Position numbers and translations under genes: made by a program. From Shinella sp. XGS7 (GTDB taxonomy: Bacteria > Pseudomonadota > Gammaproteobacteria > Burkholderiales > Burkholderiaceae_C): a stretch of DNA of 64,000 nucleotides. The stretch is from positions 1,205,501 to 1,269,500 of the forward strand of contig NZ_CP084758.1 of assembly GCF_020535565.1 (NCBI RefSeq). The letters run 5' to 3'. Under the pieces are notes generated by a model. The model was not told where the DNA came from and searched no databases. It saw only the letters and a program-made list of their open reading frames with translations. The first letter of the stretch is position 1; every line of letters begins with the position of its first letter. Shown piece by piece: positions 7,715 to 15,887 of the stretch.

Positions 7715-8959
7715 ATGAACGATTCCGACCTGGCCGAGGCCTTGCGCCAGGCCGTGCTGGCCCAGGACTTCATGGCCACGGCCGACGGCCTGCGCGGCGG
7801 CGCGCCGCTGGAGGCCTTTCCCAGCCTGGACCTGGCCGTGGCCGCCTTCCCCGCGGGCGGCCGCCCCTTCTGGGCCAATGTGCTGTTCTCGCGCGAGCAT
7901 CCCGAGGGGCTGGTGGCCGAGATCGGCCCCGAGGCCGGGCCGGTGCGAAACATCGACTTCCGCGCCGATGTGCAGAACGCGCAGGGCGACTCCATCGCCT
8001 GGCTGCCCGGGGCCGACTGGTCGCGCCTGGACTTCGCGCCCCTGGCCGGTCCGCAGCATGGCGGCGCGCCGCGCTTTGTGGCGCCTTACCCCGCCTCCCT
8101 GCTCAAGCTCATGGTGCTGGTGGGCGTGGCACGCCTGATCGACCAGGGCCTGGCCAGCTGGACGCAGAACCTGGCCTATCAGGGCGCCTCGCGCCGCGTG
8201 GCCGACTGGGCCTTCGACATGGTGGCCATCAGCTGCAACCGCGCCACCTCGGCCCTGGTCATGCTGCTGCACCAGCTGGGCGCCATCCGGCGCGACGCCA
8301 CCAGCGGCCAGGAGCTGGACAACGCCCTGCATGCGCTCTTCCAGGACCTGGGTCTACCCACCCTGCGCCTGGCCGGCACCCGGCCCGAGGGCGGCTGGGG
8401 CAATGCCGCGGGCTCGGGCGTGGGCCGCATCCAGATGACGGCCTGGGACAGCCTGCGCCTGCTCTGGCTCATCGACCCCGCCGCGCCGCCCCCGCCCTGG
8501 CTGGCGCCGGAGCGCGCGCCCCTGCTCAGCCCGCTCTCGCGCAGCTGGGTGCTGCACGCCCTGGAGCAGCAGGCCCTGCACGAGATCCTGTCCAGCGGTC
8601 TGCTGGCCGGTCTGCCCGGCCATGTGGAGGGCCTGCCCGCCCGCCTGCCCGGGCGCTGGCTGAATCCCGAGGACGGCAGCGCCCAGGCCGGCGAGCGCGC
8701 CTTCCCCGGCGATCTGCGGGCGCGCGTGCGCCAGGGCAGCTTGCACTTTGCCCACAAGACCGGCACCACCGAAAACTACGCGGCCGATGCCGGCATCGTG
8801 CGCGGCGTGGCCCCGGGCGCGCGCCGCCACTACCTGATCGCGCTGACCAGCAATCTGGGCCGCCGCTACGCCCCCGACCCGCGCGCCGCCAGCACCTGGC
8901 GCCTGCCGGCCCTGGGCCGCGCGGTGGACGAGATCCTGCGCCAGCGCTTGGGAGAATGA
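7715..8959 (+). CDS. serine hydrolase, class A beta-lactamase / DD-peptidase-like
   Basis: A 414-residue penicillin-recognising enzyme. All three active-site elements are visible: S128-L-L-K131 (nucleophile and general base), S173-C-N175 in place of SDN/SxN, and K348-T-G350 before a T-E-N-Y. No signal peptide is present at this start, which is odd for a family that usually works in the periplasm; it may be cytosolic or exported by a route not seen. It starts 10 bp after dadA and ends 4 bp before the LD-carboxypeptidase gene, so the three are almost certainly one transcript. A role in trimming wall-derived peptides is inferred; true beta-lactamase activity is not supported. Confidence 0.8.
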   Translation: MNDSDLAEALRQAVLAQDFMATADGLRGGAPLEAFPSLDLAVAAFPAGGRPFWANVLFSREHPEGLVAEIGPEAGPVRNIDFRADVQNAQGDSIAWLPGADWSRLDFAPLAGPQHGGAPRFVAPYPASLLKLMVLVGVARLIDQGLASWTQNLAYQGASRRVADWAFDMVAISCNRATSALVMLLHQLGAIRRDATSGQELDNALHALFQDLGLPTLRLAGTRPEGGWGNAAGSGVGRIQMTAWDSLRLLWLIDPAAPPPPWLAPERAPLLSPLSRSWVLHALEQQALHEILSSGLLAGLPGHVEGLPARLPGRWLNPEDGSAQAGERAFPGDLRARVRQGSLHFAHKTGTTENYAADAGIVRGVAPGARRHYLIALTSNLGRRYAPDPRAASTWRLPALGRAVDEILRQRLGE

Positions 8960-8963
8960 GGCC

Positions 8964-9884
8964 ATGGACGACCCGATGCTGATCCCCGCCCTGCCGCCCG
9001 GCGCCACCCTGGCCCTGATCGCCCCGGCCGGTCCGCCCCGGCCCGAGACCCTGCCGCGCGTGCCGGCCCTGCTGGCGGCGCATGGCTTCCAGGCCAAGCT
9101 CATGCCCAGCGTGGCCGGCCCCTCGCCGCTGAACTATCTGGCGGCGGACGATGAGCGCCGCCTGGCCGATCTGCACGCCGCCTATGCCGACCCAGAGGTG
9201 GCCGCCGTGATGTGCCTGCGCGGCGGCTATGGCTGCGCCCGCATCCTGGACCGCATCGACACCGCCCTGCTGCGCCGCCATCCCCACAAGCTGCTGATCG
9301 GCTACAGCGATATCAGCAGCCTGATCGGCCTGCTGGATCATCTGGGCCTGCCCAGCCTGCACGCGCCCATGCCCAGCTCCGACCTGCTGGCGCCCGAGGG
9401 CGGGCCCGATGCCCAGGCCCTGTTCGAGCGCTTGAAGCACGGTCTGAAGCGCGGCGAGCGCCTGGCGGCGGCCCAGGCCGGTGCCGGTGCGCCCCAGGCG
9501 CTGGACCGCCCGGGCCGGGCGCGCGGTCGCCTGATCGGCGGCAATCTCGCGGTGTTCACGGCCCTGCTGGGCACGCCCTGGGCCCCGCGCGCCGAGGGCG
9601 CCATTCTTTTCCTGGAAGACGTGAGCGAGCCGCCCTACCGGGTGGACCGCCTGCTGGCCCAGCTGCGCCTGGCCGGCGTGCTGGACGCCGCCGCCGGCTT
9701 TGTGCTGGGCGGCTTCACCGGCGCCGAGGAGCCCGCCGACGCGGTGCTGGCCGACTATCTGGGCGCGCTGGGCAAGCCCGTGCTCGCCGGCTGGCCCAGC
9801 GGCCACCAGGTGCCCAACCTGGCCCTGCCCATGGGCCTGACGGTGGAGCTGGATGTGGCGGAGCGGGCGCTGCGCTACGTCTGA
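8964..9884 (+). CDS. ldcA: muramoyltetrapeptide LD-carboxypeptidase, S66 family (copy 1)
   Basis: A 306-residue cytoplasmic serine peptidase, the size of LdcA. It removes the terminal D-Ala from the tetrapeptide of recycled muropeptides. The non-classical triad is visible in order: Ser115 in G-Y-S-D-I-S, Glu218 in F-L-E-D, His281 in P-S-G-H-Q-V-P. The oxyanion segment C-L-R-G-G-Y-G lies at 84-90. There is no signal peptide, in contrast to the second S66 protein at 17.9-18.9 kb. It forms the end of the dadA operon: LdcA would release D-Ala that DadA oxidises. An in-frame ATG four codons downstream is an alternative start. Confidence 0.9.
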   Translation: MDDPMLIPALPPGATLALIAPAGPPRPETLPRVPALLAAHGFQAKLMPSVAGPSPLNYLAADDERRLADLHAAYADPEVAAVMCLRGGYGCARILDRIDTALLRRHPHKLLIGYSDISSLIGLLDHLGLPSLHAPMPSSDLLAPEGGPDAQALFERLKHGLKRGERLAAAQAGAGAPQALDRPGRARGRLIGGNLAVFTALLGTPWAPRAEGAILFLEDVSEPPYRVDRLLAQLRLAGVLDAAAGFVLGGFTGAEEPADAVLADYLGALGKPVLAGWPSGHQVPNLALPMGLTVELDVAERALRYV

Positions 9885-9920
9885 GCCTTTCTGTCGGGCA
9901 TTGAGCGCGCTGCCAAGGGC

Positions 9921-10108
9921 TCCTGCTTGACTTCGCTTCAGCACCCACCCCTGCCCCCGGCCGAACCTGCGCTTTCCACCAGGCGACTGCCATGGCCTTG
10001 CGGATCAGGACGGCAGTGGGCCTCTCGCAGCGAAGTCAAGGAGGAGGCGCCGGCCGCAGGCCGGTGCCGGGGGACATGAGCGGAGGGAGGCCCGCTGGCG
10101 GCCTGATC
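9921..10108. repeat. nested-hairpin intergenic repeat, copy 1 (with degenerate inverted partner)
   Basis: The 365-bp gap after the LD-carboxypeptidase holds no gene. At 10003-10108 outer arms GATCAGGACGGCAGTGGG and, inverted, CCCGCTGGCGGCCTGATC enclose the core GTCAAGGAGGAGG (10035-10047), an inner 7-bp stem with loop GCA (10049-10065) and CGGGGGACA (10068-10076). The same core recurs twice near 20.7 kb with different outer arms. A weaker inverted partner, TCCTGCTTGACTTCGCT at 9921-9937, matches AGCGAAGTCAAGGAGGA at 10029-10045 in 16 of 17 paired positions. It looks like a REP/BIME-like or structured-RNA repeat. Confidence 0.7.
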
Positions 10109-10170
10109 TTCGAGCTCTCCACATGATCCAAGGACATCGACCGGTCCCTGCCCATCGCTGATGAAACAAG

Positions 10171-10208
10171 AAAGCCCGCCTGTCAGGCCGACCGGCGGGC
10201 TTTGTTTT
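10171..10208. terminator. rho-independent terminator after the TonB receptor gene
   Basis: The arms AAAGCCCGCC and GGCGGGCTTT (10 bp, perfect) enclose a 13-base loop and are flanked by TTGTTTTT on the plus side and by a T-rich CTTTCTTGTTT on the minus side. It can work in both directions, mainly for the minus-strand receptor that stops at 10250. Confidence 0.85.
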
Positions 10209-10249
10209 TGGGGCGGGGCCGCCGTGAGCGACCCCGCATCCGCAAGGGC

Positions 10250-13039
10250 TCAGCGGAAGCTGTAGTTCACCGAGACGCTCAGGGTGCGGCCGAAGGGGTC
10301 GCCCACGCGCGGATCCCAGCCGGCGCCCACCACATCGTCCACGTTGTGATACGTGAAGGGCGGGGCCTTGTCGAACAGATTGTTCAGGCCGGCCGTGATG
10401 GTGGTGTTCTTGAAGCCGGTGTAGCTGGCGAACAGATTGACCGTGGTGTAGGCGCTGACCTCGCGGCGCGGCGTGCCGAAGCGCGTCATGTCCTGGTCCA
10501 TATAGCCCGACTTGTAGATCGTGGTCAGGGTGGTGGCCCAGTTGTCGCGCGCCCAGCCGATGTCGGCGCTCAGCTTGTTGCGCAGATACAGGGTGCGCAG
10601 CGCGAATTGGCCCACCAGCTCCTGCAGCGGCTGGTTCTCCAGGGCACGCTCCTTGTGGCTGATCATGTAGGTGCCGTTCACGCTGGCGCGCCAGGTGCCG
10701 CTGCTGTGCTTGAACAGATAGCTGCCGCCCCAGTCCAGACCCTTGGTGGAGCTGTCGGCCGCGTTTTCCCAGCCGGTGGTCACCAGGGCCACGCGACCGG
10801 TGCTGTCGCGGGCGAAGCGGTCCTTGAACAGCTCGTAGTTGTTCTTCACCTCGCTGAGGGTCAGCTTGCGCAGGCGGTCGTCCAGGTCCACGCGCCAATA
10901 GTCGGCGTAGAAGGACAGATCACGCAGCGGCGAGAACACGATGCCCACCGTGGCCTGGGTGGACTTCTCGGGCTTGAGCTTGGGATTGCCCGTCACGATG
11001 TAGTCCAGGCGGCGCGTGCAGTTGGGGTTGCTGGCGCTGACGGTGGGGCAAAGCTCGGGATCGCGCCAGTCGGCCGTATCCAGCAGCGGGGCGGTATTGG
11101 GCGCCAGCTGCTGGAAGCTGGGGGCCTTGAAGCCGGTGTTGACCGAACCGCGCAGCAGCACCAGGTCATTGGGCTGGAAGCGGAAGGCGATCTTCGGGTT
11201 GGTGGTGCTGCCCACATCGCTGTAGCGGTCGTGACGCAGGGCCAGCTGCAGGTCGAAGCCCTTGAACACGGGCACCGCCAGCTCGCCGTAAACGGCCTTG
11301 ATATTGCGGCTTTGCTTGCCAATGGCGCTGTTGCCGGGGCACAGCAGCACATCGGTGGCGCCATTGCTCAGGCTGGAAACGCAGTTGAAGGCGCCGGGTT
11401 CGGGGGCGAACTCATAGGTCTCGCGGCGCAGGTCGAAGCCCACGGCGAAGTCCATGGTGCCGGCCGGCAGCTTCATCAGCGCGCCGGAGAGGGCGCCGTC
11501 GAACTGGGTCAGCGAGGTCTCGCCGCCTTGCAGGCGACCGCGGGCCTTGGTGGACTCGATCAGGTCCATGGCGGCCTGGGTCTGCTTCTCGCCGGGCTTG
11601 AGCCAGGGGTTGATGATGCCGGTCTTCAGCGCCTGGTTGAGCTTGGCGGTGTAGGCGTAGCCGTCAATCAGATTGGACCAGGCCTCGGCCTTGGCGGTGG
11701 ACAGGCCCAGCTTGTAGCTGTACTCGCCGAGATCGCCGTCCAGGCCGGCGGCCAGGCGCTTGTTGTCCGAGACGTTCTCGATCACCCGGTTGCCGAAGTC
11801 CTGCATGCGCCAGCGGTAGGCGATGGGCAGGCTGGTGTCGTAGGTGTTGACCCCGAAGTCCTTGAGGTTCAGGTAGTACTGGCCACCGACCGGGTAATGG
11901 TTGCCGGCCGCCGTGGTGGTGCTGAACTGCGCGGGGGTCAGCTCGGCCTTGGAGGTGGTGCGCGAGGCGGTCAGCTCCACGAAGGCCGTGTGGCTCTCGC
12001 TGAGCAGGAAGTTGCCGCGGGTCACCAGGTTGTAGGCGTCCTTGGGTGCGGCCAGCATGTACTGGGCGCCGTAGTCGGTGTTGCAGATATAGCGGTTGGC
12101 CGCGGCGCTGGCGTTCCAGAGCTGGGGCTGGTACTGCACGCCGGTGGGAATGGAGTCGCAGGCGCCCCGCAGGCTGAGCGGGTTGATGCGGGTGTAGCGG
12201 GTCGGATCGCTGCTACCGATGGTGGAGCCGGTAGCGCCCAGGGCCGTGCCGGCGGCATTGATCACATTGGCATAGGGGTGGCTGGAGGAGTCCGGCGAGA
12301 GATAGCGCTCCGGCTGGAAGCCGTTGGCCCAGCTGCGCTCGTTGCCACGCAGGATGTCGTCCTTGTCCAGGGTCAGGCTGGCCAGCACATTGAAGCGGTC
12401 GCGGTCCAGATTGCCGAAGCCGCCGGTGACGCTGGCGCGGCGCTTTGTGCCGCCGCCGGACTCCAGGGGCTGGGAGAAGTTGACGCCCACGTCCACACCC
12501 TGCATGTCCTTCTTCAGGATGAAGTTGATCACGCCGCCGATGGCGTCGGTGCCGTAGATGGCGGAGGCGCCGTCCTTGAGCACCTCGACGCGGGCCACGG
12601 CCGCCATGGGGATGGCGTTCAGGTCCACCGCGCCACCGCTCATGCCGTGGGTGGAGACGCGACGGCCGTTCAGCAGCACCAGGGTGCTGCCCGGGCCCAG
12701 GCCGCGCAGATTGGCATTGGCCGAGCCGCCGGTCAGGCGGTCGGTGTCGGAGCCGAACACATTGTTGTTGGCCACGGCGCTGTCGGCGCCGGTGCCGTTC
12801 ACGCCCATCTGGGCCAGCATCTGCTCGGCGGTGGTGATGCCCTTGCGGCTGAGTTCCTCGGCCGAGATGACCTGCACCGGCAGGGCGCCCTCGGAGGCCA
12901 GGCGCTTGATGCTGGAGCCCGTGATCTCGACGCGTTCAACCTTCTGCACATCGGCGCCGCTCTGCGCCCAGGCCATGCCGGCGGCGTGTACGCCAATGCC
13001 GATCAGCGCCAGGCTGCGCGCGAGTTTGTTCAATTTCAA
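10250..13039 (-). CDS. TonB-dependent outer-membrane receptor (TTG start)
   Basis: About 929 residues. The signal peptide (L-K-L-N-K-L-A-R-S-L-A-L-I-G...) runs to A-W-A near residue 25. A TonB-box-like V-E-R-V-E-I-T-G follows, then the plug domain (about 40-165; I-S-A-E-E-L-S, L-R-G-L-G-P-G-S-T-L-V-L-L-N-G-R-R, E-V-L-K-D-G-A-S-A-I-Y-G-T-D-A-I-G-G-V) and a 22-strand-type barrel. No ATG occurs at the domain start. TTG at 13039 is chosen because GGAGAAGC lies 7 bases before it and the signal peptide begins there; the longer frame upstream is Arg-rich and non-protein-like. The transported ligand is unknown; the plug resembles OMR-type receptors of Xanthomonas and Caulobacter relatives. It is divergent from an ornithine cyclodeaminase homologue and a PBP4. 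Confidence 0.88.
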   Translation of the reverse strand: MKLNKLARSLALIGIGVHAAGMAWAQSGADVQKVERVEITGSSIKRLASEGALPVQVISAEELSRKGITTAEQMLAQMGVNGTGADSAVANNNVFGSDTDRLTGGSANANLRGLGPGSTLVLLNGRRVSTHGMSGGAVDLNAIPMAAVARVEVLKDGASAIYGTDAIGGVINFILKKDMQGVDVGVNFSQPLESGGGTKRRASVTGGFGNLDRDRFNVLASLTLDKDDILRGNERSWANGFQPERYLSPDSSSHPYANVINAAGTALGATGSTIGSSDPTRYTRINPLSLRGACDSIPTGVQYQPQLWNASAAANRYICNTDYGAQYMLAAPKDAYNLVTRGNFLLSESHTAFVELTASRTTSKAELTPAQFSTTTAAGNHYPVGGQYYLNLKDFGVNTYDTSLPIAYRWRMQDFGNRVIENVSDNKRLAAGLDGDLGEYSYKLGLSTAKAEAWSNLIDGYAYTAKLNQALKTGIINPWLKPGEKQTQAAMDLIESTKARGRLQGGETSLTQFDGALSGALMKLPAGTMDFAVGFDLRRETYEFAPEPGAFNCVSSLSNGATDVLLCPGNSAIGKQSRNIKAVYGELAVPVFKGFDLQLALRHDRYSDVGSTTNPKIAFRFQPNDLVLLRGSVNTGFKAPSFQQLAPNTAPLLDTADWRDPELCPTVSASNPNCTRRLDYIVTGNPKLKPEKSTQATVGIVFSPLRDLSFYADYWRVDLDDRLRKLTLSEVKNNYELFKDRFARDSTGRVALVTTGWENAADSSTKGLDWGGSYLFKHSSGTWRASVNGTYMISHKERALENQPLQELVGQFALRTLYLRNKLSADIGWARDNWATTLTTIYKSGYMDQDMTRFGTPRREVSAYTTVNLFASYTGFKNTTITAGLNNLFDKAPPFTYHNVDDVVGAGWDPRVGDPFGRTLSVSVNYSFR

Positions 13040-13455
13040 GCTGCTTCTCCTTCGTGGGGGCCTGCACAACGTTGACGGCGCGAAGCACCGCCGATGTGCC
13101 GAGGAATGGGGTGTCCGTCCCTGAAGGCGGGTCTGGCGGCGCGCTCGGCGCTCTGCCCGCTTGTGTTCATGATCAGACAGGGGCCGGAGCACCGCCAGGG
13201 GGCTGCCACCCATTTGTTGCGTCTGTCACGATGAATGCTTGTCGCCTGCATATAACCTGGGGGAATGCGGAGCAAGACCTGGCCCCGATTGGTGCAGGCA
13301 TGCCCGTTTACGGGGCAGGCCTGCCGCCTGGCAGGGCAGGTGCTCCGGCTCATTCCCCGCGCTTCTGGATCTCGCGCAAGAAGTTATGACTGCGAACGGC
13401 GGCGGACTATACAGTGGCCCGCCCAGTCCCTTGAGTCACTTGAGTGCCGCGCCCC
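13040..13455. promoter_or_regulatory. divergent intergenic control region (TonB receptor / cyclodeaminase)
   Basis: This 416-bp gap has no credible gene. It holds the receptor's ribosome site (minus strand, 13050-13043), the 22-bp motif shared with the dadA promoter (13252-13273, reverse orientation), a 12-bp palindrome GGCAGGCCTGCC (13314-13325), and an 11-bp inverted pair GCCGGAGCACC near 13184 / GGTGCTCCGGC near 13340. AT-rich stretches CATATAACC (about 13250) and GACTATACAG (about 13388) are candidate -10 regions. Promoter assignment is tentative. Confidence 0.5.
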
Positions 13456-14376
13456 ATGCAACTGATCACCGAAGCCCAGGTCCAGACCCTTTTGAGCCGC
13501 CAGCCGGCCGCCGCCCAGGCCGCCTTGCGAGAGGCCTTTGTGCAGCTGGCACGCGGCCAGGCCGCCGTGCTGGGCCGCAGCCGCGCGACCGCCACCGGCC
13601 CCGATGGCGCGGCCCTGATGGTCAGCGCCATGGGCGCCGTGCTGCCCCGGACCCTGGGCACCAAGGTCTACGCCACGCGCAATGGCCAGTTCCAGTTCCT
13701 GATCAATCTCTTTGACAGCGTGAGCGGCCTGCCCCTGGCCACGCTGGAGGCCAATGAGCTGACCCGGGTGCGTACCGCGGCCACCACGGCCCTGGCGGTG
13801 CAGGCCCTGGCCGCGCCCCAGGCCGGGGTGCTGGCCCTGTTTGGCGCCGGCACCCAGGCGCGCGCCCATGCCCAGGCGCTGCGGCCTCTGCGCGCCTTCG
13901 AGCGCGTGCTGGTCTGCGCCCGCAACGCGGCGGCGGCGGCCGACTTCGCGGCCGAGATCGGCGCCGAGCTGGTGACGGCCGAGCAGGCCGCGCGCGAGGC
14001 CGATGTGCTGGTCACCGCCACCCGCGCCAGCGAGCCCCTGTTCGATGGCAGCTGGGTCAAGCCCGGCGCCCTGGTGGCCGCCGTGGGCTCCAGCAAGCCG
14101 GTGGCCCGCGAGCTGGACGACAGCCTGCTGGCCCGCGCCGCCCGCCTGGTGGTGGAATGGCTGCCCGCCGCCCGCGCCGAGGCCGGCGAGCTGGTGCTGG
14201 CCGCCCCGGGCCTGCTGGCGCCGCAGCAGCTGCAGGAGCTGGGCTCGCTGCTGGAGCAGCAGCCGGCGCCCGCCTGGGATGCACGCGCCATCACGGTGTA
14301 CAAGAGCGTGGGCATAGGCCTGGAAGACGTGGCCCTGGCCCAGTGGGTGTGGCAGCAGCTGCAGGCCCCGCGCTGA
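13456..14376 (+). CDS. ornithine cyclodeaminase / mu-crystallin family protein
   Basis: A 306-residue NAD(P)-dependent enzyme of the OCD/mu-crystallin family, whose members act on ornithine, alanine, pyrroline carboxylates and other imino acids. Visible: L-G-T-K at 67-70 (substrate-contacting Lys), E-L-T-R-V-R-T-A-A-T-T-A near 101-112, the Rossmann motif L-F-G-A-G-T-Q-A-R-A-H at 128-138, and A-V-G-S-S-K-P-V-A-R-E-L-D in the C-terminal part. An upstream GTG (13444) is in frame; ATG 13456 fits the family start. PBP4 follows 37 bp downstream in the same direction. An imine reductase or alanine dehydrogenase role tied to amino-acid salvage is possible; the substrate cannot be read from sequence. 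Confidence 0.85.
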   Translation: MQLITEAQVQTLLSRQPAAAQAALREAFVQLARGQAAVLGRSRATATGPDGAALMVSAMGAVLPRTLGTKVYATRNGQFQFLINLFDSVSGLPLATLEANELTRVRTAATTALAVQALAAPQAGVLALFGAGTQARAHAQALRPLRAFERVLVCARNAAAAADFAAEIGAELVTAEQAAREADVLVTATRASEPLFDGSWVKPGALVAAVGSSKPVARELDDSLLARAARLVVEWLPAARAEAGELVLAAPGLLAPQQLQELGSLLEQQPAPAWDARAITVYKSVGIGLEDVALAQWVWQQLQAPR

Positions 14377-14413
14377 GACGCGGCACGGGCCAGCCAAGAA
14401 AGAGAAGCCGAGC

Positions 14414-15868
14414 ATGACCCTGATCACCAAGTCCCTGAGTCTGCTGGCCGCGGCCCTGCTGCTGTCGGGCTGTGCCAGCCTGGCGCCGGTCGGCCCCGAG
14501 CTGCCCGGCGAGCTGCGCGAAGCCCTCAAGAGCGCCGGCCTGCCCGAGAGCGCCCTGGCCGTGGTGGCCGTGCCACTGGAGGGCGGTGAGGCCGCCCGCG
14601 GCGGCCTGCAGGTGCAGGCCGAGCGGCCCATGCAGCCGGGTTCCATCATGAAGCTGCTCACCAGCGCCGTGGCCCTGGACCGCCTGGGCCCCAACAGCCG
14701 CGGCCAGACCGAGCTGCTGGCCGACACGCCCCTGCGCGGTGAGGTGCTGGAGGGGCCGCTCTATCTGCGCGGCGGTGGCGACGATCAGCTGGACTGGGGC
14801 GCGCTGTGGCAGATGCTGCGCCAGCTGCGCGAGCAGGGCCTGCGCGAGATCCGTGGCGGCCTGGTGGTGGACCGCAGCCTGTTCCAGCCGGCCCGTCTGG
14901 ACCTCGGCGCGCCGCCCTTCGACGAGTCGCCCGAGTTTCCCTACAACGTGATCCCGGACGCGCTCTACCTGAACGGCCAGCTGCTGGGCCTGCAGCTCCA
15001 GGCCGATGCGCAGCAGCTGCAGGCCCGCCTCAGCCCGGCCTGGCCGGGCATGCGGGTGGACGTGAGCGGCATGCGCCTGGTCGAGCGCGCCTGCAAGGAC
15101 TGGGAGGCCGGCTGGCAGCTGCCCGCCGTGGTCTGGCAGGGCGGCGAGGCCGTGGTGCAGCTGCGCGGCAGCTTTCCGCGCGACTGCCGGGTGGCGCCCC
15201 AGCTCAATCTGATCGACCGGCAATGGCTCGCCGCCCAGGCCCTGGGCCAGATCTGGCGCGAACTGGGCGGCAGCCTGCAGGGCGAGAGCCGCGAGGGCAG
15301 CACGCCGGCCGGCGCGGTGCGCCTGGCCCAGCACGCGGGCCGCCCCCTGGCGGAGCTGATGCGCGGCATGAACAAGCGCTCGGACAACGCGCTCACCCGC
15401 CTGGTCTATCTGCGCCTGGGCGCCGCCGGGGCGGCCCCGGGCGAGGACAGCCGCGCCGCGGCCGAGCGCCAGGTGCGCGCCTGGTTCGCCGAGCAGGGCA
15501 TTGCCGATGCGGGCCTGGTGCTGGACAACGGCTCCGGCCTCTCGCGCAGCGAGCGCATCAGCGCGCGTCAGATGGTGGCCTTGCTGCTGGCCTCGCAGCG
15601 CGGTCGCCACGGGCCCGAGCTGCTGGTCACCCTGCCGGTGGCCGGCGTGGACGGGACGCTGAGCCGGCGCCTGCGCGAGGGCCCGGCCGCGGGCCGTGCG
15701 CGGCTCAAGACGGGCACCCTGCGCAATGTGCATGCCCTGGCCGGCTTCGTGCCCGACGCCGCCGGCCGCACCTGGGTGGTGGCCGCCATCCTCAATGACG
15801 AGCGCGCCGGTGCCCAGGGCCGCGCCGTGCTGGACCGCCTGATCGACTGGCTGGCGGCCCAGCGCTAA
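14414..15868 (+). CDS. dacB: D-alanyl-D-alanine carboxypeptidase/endopeptidase, PBP4 (S13), lipoprotein
   Basis: A 484-residue PBP4-type enzyme that trims D-Ala-D-Ala ends and cuts peptide cross-links in the periplasm. The signal peptide ends in the lipobox L-S-G-C (Cys20), so it is probably lipid-anchored, unlike the soluble E. coli DacB. Active-site motifs: S77-I-M-K80, S323-D-N325 and K432-T-G434; the large insertion between the first two is typical of S13. AAGAAAGAGAAG precedes the ATG. It ends 19 bp from the convergent histidine kinase gene. The free D-Ala it makes is a substrate for the nearby DadA. Confidence 0.92.
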   Translation: MTLITKSLSLLAAALLLSGCASLAPVGPELPGELREALKSAGLPESALAVVAVPLEGGEAARGGLQVQAERPMQPGSIMKLLTSAVALDRLGPNSRGQTELLADTPLRGEVLEGPLYLRGGGDDQLDWGALWQMLRQLREQGLREIRGGLVVDRSLFQPARLDLGAPPFDESPEFPYNVIPDALYLNGQLLGLQLQADAQQLQARLSPAWPGMRVDVSGMRLVERACKDWEAGWQLPAVVWQGGEAVVQLRGSFPRDCRVAPQLNLIDRQWLAAQALGQIWRELGGSLQGESREGSTPAGAVRLAQHAGRPLAELMRGMNKRSDNALTRLVYLRLGAAGAAPGEDSRAAAERQVRAWFAEQGIADAGLVLDNGSGLSRSERISARQMVALLLASQRGRHGPELLVTLPVAGVDGTLSRRLREGPAAGRARLKTGTLRNVHALAGFVPDAAGRTWVVAAILNDERAGAQGRAVLDRLIDWLAAQR

Positions 15869-15887
15869 GGGCGCGCGCGGCGCTGGC

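Noticed and set aside
10202-13075. Plus-strand open frame of about 957 codons opposite the first TonB receptor
   Set aside because: Same shadow effect; no protein-like motifs, while the minus strand has plug and barrel motifs.
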